DNA of 38,798 bases from the IMG/VR virus record IMGVR_UViG_3300047284_000549, positions 1 through 38,798 of that record; one strand, written 5' to 3'. This document shows, piece after piece, positions 15,301 through 21,199 of the stretch (positions within the stretch are counted from its first letter, which is position 1; each line of letters starts with the position of its first letter). The notes beneath the pieces were generated by a model. The model did not search any database, had not been told where the DNA came from, and saw only the letters and a program-made list of their open reading frames with translations. Position numbers and translations under genes: made by a program. This DNA is from a virus.

Positions 15301-16533
15301 GTTACCATTAATGATAGGAGAACCCCATACAGTATCAACTAGCAAATAGTTACCCATTTCAAATGGGATGATACTATTTTGTAGTGCTTTAGTATCTCTT
15401 GGTTTTACTAAATCAATATAAGATGGAGCAAGAGTCTCTACTTCAAAACCTTTCACATATGCTTTGCCTGGTCCAATTTCTACAGCATACTTATCTTCTG
15501 CTGGTGCATTTCCCTGTTGCGTTTTTGTACCTGCGGCATAAACACCATTATTGAGTCCGTCATCTAGTGATTCTCTTAATCTAATATCAAAATCTTTAAC
15601 TGTATAATTTCCAGATTCATCATAAGTACGAACTGCCAGCATTTTTTCCAGTTCGGAATACTGAGTTCTTTCTACGAATTTTTCTACTTTAGAATTATTG
15701 AGTCTTAGTAGTTCAATAAAGTTTTTATCCGTATCATCATCAATAACTTTTTTGACAAGAGATGCTTTGATTCGGAATCTATGTCCACCTGGTGCAGCAT
15801 AGTTTGAAGTTCCAGTTGCATTATCATTCAGTGATTCATCATCTTCAGGAGTGATAATTGATTCTGAAATTTCTAGACCAACACGATATGATGGATAGTT
15901 GCTGTATTGATCTAGAATAATTGTTTGCTCTAAAACATCAACAAAAAAACCACGGATGAAATAAACACCAGAATTGATTGTTGCTGTGGAACCAATTGCA
16001 ATAGCATTTGTTGGTAGTAATTGTGCAAATGGTGTACCAATCTCAATTAGGTTTGTTCCAAATGTAATCTCTTTATCACAGACCAACTGTTCGTTATTTT
16101 GGAAAGTTCTAACAGTATTGTTATCCCCACCAGATTCAACATATTTCACATATAATGTAATATAACCCTTTTCTGAATCTGATGCAGATAGAGTATAAAT
16201 TACCTTTGCTTTGACACCAGTTGTTAGACCAGTAATAATTGTACCTACAAGACTTTCACGATATAGGTCAACGGAAGTACCTAAAAAGTTAGCTTGTAGC
16301 AGTACTGCCTGGGAATTGGTGTCATAACCAATTTGACCAGGAATTACCATCGCACCTTCTTTGAATAGGTGCGTTCCTACAGATTCGATCTGATTCTGTA
16401 GGATTGTTTGCATTGTGGTAAGTTCTCTTGCCTGAATTGGGTAACCAGGTCTGAAAAGAACTCTATAAAAGTTCCTAGTCTTGTCAAAGTCATCATAGTA
16501 TGGTGAGATATTGAGATTAGTATTCTGGGGCAT
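9370..16533 (-). CDS. Very large virion structural protein, DUF4815-type N-terminus (2,387 aa)
   Basis: The N-terminus (MPQNTNLNISPYYDDFDKTR, then NFYRVLFRPGYPIQARELTT and MQTILQNQIE, LFKEGAMVIPG) is the hallmark of the DUF4815 family, a standard structural protein of marine T4-like phages. Family-like segments continue to about residue 560. The middle has RFTMRDIGVIEKRLDQVEYY, MDFTAGFLRPAHY and IDRQSLGDSVI. Further on, GWWDPLAQSFLVDSKGGAFI and TKVDVYFKTKDEKIPI begin another conserved beta block. The region between contains repeated TSGA-x-A-x-V modules (for example VLIGQTSGARAVVKE, FKKGTLITGKTSGAKGLVIN). An odd ESCFCFGAPRRVL segment lies near 12,585. The gene follows gp8, where T4 has gp9-gp11, and starts 14 nt after the gp8 stop with AAGG 13 nt before the ATG. 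Inferred role: baseplate periphery or fibre attachment; I cannot equate it with one T4 protein. Confidence 0.82.
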   Translation of the reverse strand: MPQNTNLNISPYYDDFDKTRNFYRVLFRPGYPIQARELTTMQTILQNQIESVGTHLFKEGAMVIPGQIGYDTNSQAVLLQANFLGTSVDLYRESLVGTIITGLTTGVKAKVIYTLSASDSEKGYITLYVKYVESGGDNNTVRTFQNNEQLVCDKEITFGTNLIEIGTPFAQLLPTNAIAIGSTATINSGVYFIRGFFVDVLEQTIILDQYSNYPSYRVGLEISESIITPEDDESLNDNATGTSNYAAPGGHRFRIKASLVKKVIDDDTDKNFIELLRLNNSKVEKFVERTQYSELEKMLAVRTYDESGNYTVKDFDIRLRESLDDGLNNGVYAAGTKTQQGNAPAEDKYAVEIGPGKAYVKGFEVETLAPSYIDLVKPRDTKALQNSIIPFEMGNYLLVDTVWGSPIINGNSITTNYQKLELRDQRGSAGTTAGNIIGYARTAIFEYDNGSDVTAASTTYKAYLFDIQPLSLFKLSNSVTLVQGNVIRGRTSKAKAFVESDQTNSLVKVYQVYGKFIDGEVIEKDGLELGTLSSQFSYEFSDAKAIVGRNSSDVVTFQATAILDEKKVISGSTFNVNSTTLTGTLSNFTRDLRPGDMIYFTESNYAQVKKIDITSGNIVNKISSAISITLESGGTLSNGTYNTLYRKRPQIKDKQTADLLIEMPKSSIKAVSDESVIVARSFDNITVTGSNNFTITLPSDEQFLAYDKDHYMLISLAPTAGTIIDISDKISFNSSGTPRTSLTVSNLSGYTSVRLITSISKNQVEKKIKTATKMNVMKVDRTAITGDVTKFGLSYGSIYGTRIQDDEIALGATDCYKLHAVYESSNDSLPTVPKIMMQDATFFKKGTLITGKTSGAKGLVINFSGVTLGCEFVYKNSNRFLPGETVSGTNTNDELVEGLIDDNEGSVWNGSKDITSNFYLDSNQNGYFYDISKIIRLPNASAPLRKILVVYDRFSHESSGDYFNGSSYVGVDYEEIPALGNKQLRDVLDFRAAVTPVLSGTGTTSDPYFVNCASLDFKDRSFLSGGASNNATVTDIPKPESDFRCDYEFYLPRIDKVFLTDQREFQIIKGKSDETPVPPDEISNSMLLGTLTHEAYGYNPENVIIKRENNRRFTMRDIGVIEKRLDQVEYYTSLNLLEMETNTLSIKDADGFDKFKNGFLVDDFTSLTAAGTNHPDYECSMDFTAGFLRPAHYTSNVPLEYNSTSTSNAVKSVNNAIVTLPYESVRFINQPYASRVENVNPFNVFAFIGRCDLTPSSDDWVDTQRAPQRIVNVEGDFNATVERFGADQSGFAPIQWGAWQTTWSGVTSRSSGGSWQESCFCFGAPRRVLQSTNVTTTTNQTRQGVRTQVVPRIDRQSLGDSVIARANIPWIRSRNIEFKIQRLKPKTRMYPFFDTSSVATYCTPKIIEVIKNSTEDAKTNNIPFQVNETVIGQSSGVRLRLLSPNDGFTFSPYDGTSLPGSYASTTGVINIDTLSMASQVNGAYYGNPIQGEVLIGQTSGARAVVKEKRLISDQSGNLTGVFFIPVPSIDANPRWGTGRRILRFTASKTDSRILGDVDSSAEATYEASGVLETQQETILSVRNADIVRDTVTQNQTIRSTRTETRQVGWWDPLAQSFLVDSKGGAFITKVDVYFKTKDEKIPINVQIRTMQNGYPTTKILPFSDVTVQPKDVQLSDNASIPTTFVFPAPVYLQESQEYALVLFTDSNEYKVWISRMGENDISNDRTISEQPYAGVLFKSQNATTWTADQYEDLKFSMYKAKFVTGVNGKVVFNNAQLGIGNGQIHNLVSNPISTTKPQLKLTLNSPTISYTVGAEISLTDTSPTPSAIIRQVVQGTGGNNGYIIIDDISGTFRTGVTGGALAVYRIVSSRSLGTITLNSGVTGSFTVGQSITTPGGAKATVTNWNSSTRVITVKAVTGTFAVGDTVTMTVGGSTVGSGVIATGGITLTGDDINRYITLTPAYYNTANRITVVHQNHGMHDPANNVRISGVISEVADTAIDAAFHTNGITVSDGVTSDFELHVNDASAFHTVINGLSLDVANPGYIKIGSEIIKYTDISSDGKIITIPSGGRAAGGTNLQAHSTDEAVQCYNLDGIPLIEINTDHSGISNPTLDTYQITTDSIATNGIVSGGDLVYATQNVAFECLTPQITQMKLPQTEITHRFNCVSGSSINDDGQTLLETSFVNDGIYEDVIANVPNIINNQKIICSKINEDTKLNGSKSLIYEVNITSDNENISPVIDLDRTSLITTTNRINNIDISTADSRKSSGDRNKAIYVSKFVELANPANSLKVMFSANLHPYTDIKVLYKAVPVGTTLSVDEIGFEYFNTTGVSDTSIAKTEKFELHDFDYTVNSLNFTSFQIKIIMNSQNQAYVPVIKDFRVIALLDL
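14850..16533 (-). other. DUF4815-like N-terminal region
   Basis: Roughly residues 1-560 of the 2,387-aa protein. Landmarks in order: SPYYDDFDKTRNFYRVLFRP, GYPIQARELTTMQTILQNQI, YFIRGFFVDVLEQTIILDQY, SNYPSYRVGLEISE, VEIGPGKAYVKGFEVET and DLVKPRDTKALQN. The boundary on the C-terminal side is approximate. Confidence 0.7.
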
Positions 16534-16547
16534 CGGAGTTACTTACC

Positions 16548-18083
16548 TTAGAATTCGATTACGATTTTGATATCCTCGATCTGGTCTCCAGCACGAGAAA
16601 TAGATCTTCTATTATCTATATAGATAACATCTCCAGAGTCTTTTTTAATTTCTGGTTTTGCGTATCCATTTGTGAATTTCATACCCAAATCATACTCCGT
16701 ATTATTGATAGTACGAGTTGCTGTATTTGGAATAATTGGGAAGTTGACATCTGGTTCTGCAGAAGTACCAGATGAAGCACCAATAACTGGGTTACCTCCC
16801 TCAAATTGTGCCAATGATCCTGTAATTTCTGGGAAGATGCCATCAACACGGTTTTGATAATACTTCAATACTTTAGTAGTGGAATTCCAGGAAATTACTC
16901 TTCCACGTGCAGTAATTTGTTGTCCACCAACGGTTCTGGTTTGTGTGATGATTTCATCAGTTTGGAAAGAACCAGTAAATGTCGGTGGGAAAATAACTGC
17001 ATATGTTCCAGATAAAGTTAATTCAGATGCAAGTTCGGTTGTTCCATATCTATTTGGATTTACTACCAATCCAATACGACGATAATCGTTATCAGTTGGG
17101 AAGTCACCAGAACCTTCTGCATAAGAAAACTTAGTGTTGATCATTACACGGTATCCACCAAGTTCAAAGGATGGATCTGAACCATGACCACCCTTTGGTG
17201 GAACAATTACATCTAACTGAGCTCCAGATCCTGTTCCAGCACCAATACCGTTGATTTCATCAACAATAATCTGACCGAATGAATATCCAGATCCACCAGA
17301 TGTTACCGTTGCAGAAACAATTTTACCACCGTCAACCACGATAGAAACTCTACCACCACTTCCATTTCCTTTAATGGGGACATTCTCATATGTACCATTA
17401 TTATATCCAGAACCAGACGAAGAAATTACAACTGTATCGATTTCCCCAGATGCAGATTCAGCCTGCACTGCAACATCACTAAGAACTGGCATGTATTCAT
17501 TCGAAAAGAATTTCAACACAGAACCAACAGGAATTGTAAACATATATTTCCAACGATAACCATCAGTCGTGGTAATGATTGAAGTTGATGTTCCCGTTGG
17601 TTCCACAGTTGATGGTTTGCCGTTGGGGTCAGATGGTGAAGTGCCATTGAAGATGCACTTATAAACCTGATACTGAGAATTTACAACATAGAAATCAGCA
17701 TCATATAATTTTGTAGCACCAGAAGATGCTGTTTTTGTGGAAGAGTAATCGTGACGATACATGTCATAGGTATATCCCAATCCACCAGTAGTTTTCTCTG
17801 GTGGAGTCCAGTCAATTCTACGAATAACTTGAATGGTGTCGTTTGATAAAACTCTCTTTAGAGAAATTAGATCATCGTACACATCACTAAATTGTTGGAA
17901 AGAATCAACAGGAGTTGGGGGAGCATTTTCATTATCCCACTCTTGTGGTCTACCAATAAAGACATATAGACGATCTCTATTTAAACCAGCAACAATATCT
18001 GAAGCAGTTTTATCTGGACCCTCAAGAGTTTTGATAAATCGTTTAGCTGCAAATACCCTAAATTGATCAGTAAGTAAGGCCAT
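16548..18083 (-). CDS. 8: Baseplate wedge protein gp8 with a GSGY insertion
   Basis: 511 residues against 334 in T4. Gp8 is a core component of the baseplate wedge. The N-terminal ~200 residues keep the gp8 layout: LYVFIGRPQEWDNENAPPTP (T4 has FITFGRSEPW and later APPYPTDS), a DDLISLKRV helix, VIRRIDWTPP, DFYVVNSQYQVYKCIFNG, then PTGTSTSIITTTDGYRWKYM and FTIP (T4: DGYVWEYLFEIP). The C-terminus SGDVIYIDNRRSISRAGDQI followed by EDIKIVIEF is also typical. At about residues 213-298 sits a block of GSGY type, and at about 365-440 a QITARGRVISWNSTTKVLKY unit; together these explain the extra length. A perfect TATAAATA lies 24 nt upstream of the ATG; the Shine-Dalgarno (AGAG, 8 nt) is weak. Neighbours on both sides are structural. 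Confidence 0.9.
   Translation of the reverse strand: MALLTDQFRVFAAKRFIKTLEGPDKTASDIVAGLNRDRLYVFIGRPQEWDNENAPPTPVDSFQQFSDVYDDLISLKRVLSNDTIQVIRRIDWTPPEKTTGGLGYTYDMYRHDYSSTKTASSGATKLYDADFYVVNSQYQVYKCIFNGTSPSDPNGKPSTVEPTGTSTSIITTTDGYRWKYMFTIPVGSVLKFFSNEYMPVLSDVAVQAESASGEIDTVVISSSGSGYNNGTYENVPIKGNGSGGRVSIVVDGGKIVSATVTSGGSGYSFGQIIVDEINGIGAGTGSGAQLDVIVPPKGGHGSDPSFELGGYRVMINTKFSYAEGSGDFPTDNDYRRIGLVVNPNRYGTTELASELTLSGTYAVIFPPTFTGSFQTDEIITQTRTVGGQQITARGRVISWNSTTKVLKYYQNRVDGIFPEITGSLAQFEGGNPVIGASSGTSAEPDVNFPIIPNTATRTINNTEYDLGMKFTNGYAKPEIKKDSGDVIYIDNRRSISRAGDQIEDIKIVIEF
17185..17445 (-). other. GSGY composite block inserted in gp8
   Basis: About 85 residues: SSGSGYNNGTYENVPIKGNG, then SGGRVSIVVDGGKIVSATVT, SGGSGYSFGQIIVDEINGIG and GTGSGAQLDVIVPPKGGHG. 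T4 gp8 has no such stretch. Unit for unit it parallels a block at 30287-30560 in the giant gene, including the ending (D/N)V(I)(V/I)PP(K/Q)G. Confidence 0.75.
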
Positions 18084-18106
18084 TTTGTTACTCTATTTTC
18101 CTTAGT

Positions 18107-18114
18107 TATTTATA
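18107..18114 (-). promoter_or_regulatory. T4-type late promoter TATAAATA before gp8
   Basis: Perfect TATAAATA on the minus strand in the 31-bp gap between the 717-aa gene stop (TAG at 18115-18117) and the gp8 ATG. Expected start about six bases downstream gives a leader of roughly 18-20 nt. It would let gp8 and the genes behind it be transcribed independently of the giant gene. Confidence 0.72.
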
Positions 18115-20268
18115 CTATTCAGTTTCGTCTCTAACTAATTGGAAGTATTCCAGATTAGCCACCTTTGCGATAGCACCATTAGCTCCAGTAATTGTTTCTA
18201 ACAATTGATATTCATAGTTGATGACTGGATCTGGGAATACAGGAGACTTGACATACAGATAATTGTCTGTCTTAACAAATAGTGGATTTGTTTCCAATTC
18301 AATTGGTTCTTGTTCCATTTTAATTGCGATTGCTCGGGTTGTATTACCAATAATAGAACCAACGGGATTTGAAAGTTCAACAGTTGTTGAATTAATGATT
18401 CTGGAAATAACAGTATTATTTGGAATTACATCACCAGCAACTACCATACCCTCTTCTAGATCTAAAGTATTTGATAGTATTAGGAATCTACTATTAGTTG
18501 CCATCTGCCCAGATGTTTCCCATACACCATTTGTTATGATGCGATAAAATACAACTGTAGATTGAATATTTCCAGTTTGTCCTGTCATTATTTCATTTGA
18601 CACCCAAGTGACAGTATTTGTTGGGTTCAGTTTTATTTTAATCACTGATACATGTCTTTCTCCATCAGTCAGTCCAGTAACTTCAACAATCGATGCCTCC
18701 AGAGGTGGTACAGTAGAATCACGGACAACTTCACCAACTTCAAATAGTGTAGTATTCTGTCCTCCAGTGGTTTCTTCAATACCATATAGTGAAGCTGCAT
18801 TTCCTCCATTTAAATAAATTTCACCCTCAAATGCAGTTTCATCATTATAAATGTCTGCAAATCCATCACCACCAACAACAGGTTCTGATGTTGCTGTCAC
18901 TTCACCAATATAATCATCTTGAAATTTTACATCTTGTAAGATAGTAATTGGATTTGTTAATAAAGTGATAAAGTTCCCAGATGAAGGATCAACAAGTACA
19001 TGTGGATTTAGGAGTGCAGAACCAGAGATTCCTCCAGTGAAAGCAATAACGTTACTTTTTTCATTAGCACGACCAGCATCAATAAATGCCAATTCATCAA
19101 CTTGGAATGTGATATAAAGTGCTTTTGTTACTGGATTCCAATCATAAACTCTTGCAATTTTATTAGATGCGTTGGGAGTTGTTCTATTAACTCTATCGGA
19201 AACAGCAAATTGATATCTAGAAATTCCAAATGAATCATCAGCACCAGGATCTAAAATAATTTTTTGATCATATCTAAAATTAATTCCTCTATTACATCCA
19301 GTAAATTGATTTGCTGTTTTTCCAGTGTAATTTATAATCTCTTTATTCAAGAATAGAGATCCAGATCCAGGATAAGCTGAAGTTGATTCTACTGTAATTG
19401 AAGAATCTGATGGTTCAACATCCTTAACTAATCCAGTCAATGGTTTGACTGATGAATTGTAAATTTGACGATTTTTTACTTTTCGAACTAGTTTTGATTG
19501 TCTAGCAAAAATAACCTCAGGAGCAGTTGTATATTTGCCACCAGGATCGGTAACTTGAATAGAATCTAATTCACCAAGATTTACAGCTGCAACAGCTTTT
19601 GCTCCAGAACCACCACCACCAAGTAAAAGAACTAGTGGATTAGTTTCGTAGAATTCACCTGGGTTTTCAATTCTAATATTAGATACTATACCAAATTCGT
19701 CTACTCCAACAACACCACTGGCACCTGCTCCACCACCACCACTAATACTTACGGTTGTGTTAGTTGGTAAGTACTCTCTACCAGGGTTCAATATGGATAA
19801 TCCAGTCACAAATCCCGTTATAGGAACTGCAGCTGCTCCTTGTCCTCCTCCACCTCTAATGATTGCTGTTGTTTCACCAAAATAAGAATCACCTTGAGAT
19901 GTCAGTTGCACATAGTCAATCTCTCCAGTTATATTACCTTCCAGATCTTTTTTTAAGAAAACTTTTCCACTAGCACCAAAAGGTTGACCCTCTCCTAAAT
20001 TTTGTGGGTTTGTGCCATTAATTTCAACACGAAGAGGGTCATATCCATATCCTGGATTTAAAACATCAACTCGTATAATACTTCCATCTTTTATAATTGG
20101 TCTTAGTTTTGCTTCCTCCGTTGGAGTTCCAGCATTTGTAATTCTTAAAATAGGTGGTCTTTCTGGGTCATATCCAGATCCACCATTCTCGATAGTAACA
20201 CTATCAACACCTAAGTTATTATTGAAAATGGGAGTAATTATTGCTCCTGATCCAGGTACTAATGCCAT
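18115..20268 (-). CDS. GSGY-repeat structural protein, 717 aa
   Basis: I do not recognise a T4 counterpart. The N-terminal ~260 residues are six or so repeats of the type V-x-x-x-N-x-G-x-G-Y-x-P-x-x-x-P-x-(V/I) followed by GGGG-x-GA-x-A (for example VTIENGGSGYDPERPPILRI, TVSISGGGGAGASGVVGV, LDSIQVTDPGGKYTTAPEVI). Residues ~285-335 hold an SSITVESTSAYPGSGSLFLN, EIINYTGKTANQFTGCNRGI unit also found in the giant protein. Later come VGEVVRDST and IMTGQTGNIQSTVV units and a RFLILSNTLDLEEGMVVAGD unit. The start is firm: GGAGGA about 7 nt before the ATG, 16 nt after the previous stop. Position between a wedge-like giant protein and gp8 suggests a baseplate component or decoration. Confidence 0.8.
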   Translation of the reverse strand: MALVPGSGAIITPIFNNNLGVDSVTIENGGSGYDPERPPILRITNAGTPTEEAKLRPIIKDGSIIRVDVLNPGYGYDPLRVEINGTNPQNLGEGQPFGASGKVFLKKDLEGNITGEIDYVQLTSQGDSYFGETTAIIRGGGGQGAAAVPITGFVTGLSILNPGREYLPTNTTVSISGGGGAGASGVVGVDEFGIVSNIRIENPGEFYETNPLVLLLGGGGSGAKAVAAVNLGELDSIQVTDPGGKYTTAPEVIFARQSKLVRKVKNRQIYNSSVKPLTGLVKDVEPSDSSITVESTSAYPGSGSLFLNKEIINYTGKTANQFTGCNRGINFRYDQKIILDPGADDSFGISRYQFAVSDRVNRTTPNASNKIARVYDWNPVTKALYITFQVDELAFIDAGRANEKSNVIAFTGGISGSALLNPHVLVDPSSGNFITLLTNPITILQDVKFQDDYIGEVTATSEPVVGGDGFADIYNDETAFEGEIYLNGGNAASLYGIEETTGGQNTTLFEVGEVVRDSTVPPLEASIVEVTGLTDGERHVSVIKIKLNPTNTVTWVSNEIMTGQTGNIQSTVVFYRIITNGVWETSGQMATNSRFLILSNTLDLEEGMVVAGDVIPNNTVISRIINSTTVELSNPVGSIIGNTTRAIAIKMEQEPIELETNPLFVKTDNYLYVKSPVFPDPVINYEYQLLETITGANGAIAKVANLEYFQLVRDETE
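19480..20265 (-). repeat. GSGY repeat cluster in the 717-aa protein
   Basis: About six tandem units of 35-45 residues covering residues 1-260. Typical cores: ENGGSGYDPERPPIL, LNPGYGYDPLRVEI, LNPGREYLPTNTTVSISGGG, ENPGEFYETNPLVLLLGGGG and TDPGGKYTTAPEVIF. The glycine runs appear in the DNA as CCACCACCACC stretches on the plus strand near 19,605 and 19,730. Confidence 0.8.
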
Positions 20269-20284
20269 CTATATTCCTCCGAGA

Positions 20285-21169
20285 TCAAACTTCTAATTGT
20301 AAGATAGTCAATGAAACAGTCACAGTGTTAGTAGATCCTGATTTATTTACAACTTTAATATAGATATTTGATCCTGGAGTTTCATCATCATTCCAACCAA
20401 CTACTGGATTTGAAACTGAAATAGTTTCTGGTCCAGTAGTAATAAATTCTGAAATTACACCAGTATTTTCTATAGGTGGTACACCTTCAGATCTTGAACT
20501 ATCATTCGTTCTAGACTCTACATCCGTATACAAAATAACTCTAGCTGCAATATTTGTTTGGATTTTTAATAGTGAATATGTTTTAAAACCTGTAATTGTA
20601 ATATTTCCTGATGCATTATCTGATAGAGCAGAACTAGTACCAGAAACAGTTATTCTGGAACCAAGTCCAACTTGACTTGATAATTCCGAATAATTTGCAA
20701 CTCGATTCCAAGTATTGTTATGTGCATAATATAATCTTCCTGTGGATAATACCTTAGAAATCATACCATCCTTAACAGTTGCAGATGGAAGATCGGGAAT
20801 ATCTGAATATGTGCTCCAATTTAAACTGACTGAATTCCCAGTTGTTGCTACAGATGATAGTGATGGTTTATTTAAAATTGAAGCAATACCAGAAGAAGCA
20901 TTCCAATCACAATTAATTTGTGCAGCAGGTATGGTGGGTAGATTGGATAGATCATTATATGAAAGTACTGCTGGAATAAAATTAGTCCCATTTGATCTTA
21001 ATACCTTACCAGCAGTGGTATCATCGATACTTACTTGTATAGATGAACCATTACCAAGTGCTTGGTACAATTCATCCACCATGTTATTTAACTTGGTAGC
21101 ACCAAATCGTAAACTGTCACCAGTTCCATCATTCGGTGATGTTCCGATATTTAATGATTGTTTTGCCAT
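20285..21169 (-). CDS. Fibre/baseplate-like structural protein, 294 aa
   Basis: MAKQSLNIGTSPNDGTGDSL, then RFGATKLNNMVDELYQALGN, is a recurrent N-terminal signature in marine cyanophage structural proteins ('NIGTSPNDGTGD(S/T)LR-x-(G/A)-x-K-(I/L)N-x-x-x-(D/E)LY-x-ALG'). The middle has TAGKVLRSNGTNFIPAVLSY and NDLSNLPTIP, a fibre-type segment, then KDGMISKVLSTGRLYYAHNN, TWNRVANYSELSSQVG. The C-terminal ~100 residues look like a compact beta domain (NITITGFKTYSLLKIQTNIA, RVILYTDVESRTNDSSRSEG, SNPVVGWNDDETPGSNIYIK) resembling a tail-fibre end domain seen in many phages. The ATG has an AAGGAG 14 nt upstream, longer than usual. It lies between the giant gene and the 717-aa gene; the exact role is unknown. 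Confidence 0.78.
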   Translation of the reverse strand: MAKQSLNIGTSPNDGTGDSLRFGATKLNNMVDELYQALGNGSSIQVSIDDTTAGKVLRSNGTNFIPAVLSYNDLSNLPTIPAAQINCDWNASSGIASILNKPSLSSVATTGNSVSLNWSTYSDIPDLPSATVKDGMISKVLSTGRLYYAHNNTWNRVANYSELSSQVGLGSRITVSGTSSALSDNASGNITITGFKTYSLLKIQTNIAARVILYTDVESRTNDSSRSEGVPPIENTGVISEFITTGPETISVSNPVVGWNDDETPGSNIYIKVVNKSGSTNTVTVSLTILQLEV

Positions 21170-21191
21170 GGTGGTTGTATATTCTCCTTAA

Positions 21192-21199
21192 TATTTATG
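21192..21199 (-). promoter_or_regulatory. Candidate late promoter CATAAATA overlapping the giant-gene stop
   Basis: CATAAATA on the minus strand, one base off the T4 consensus, covering the TAA stop of the giant gene and 23 nt before the next ATG. If used, the transcript would begin within or after the AAGGAG element, leaving that site incomplete. It is therefore weaker evidence than the sites before gp8 and the fibre gene. Confidence 0.35.
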
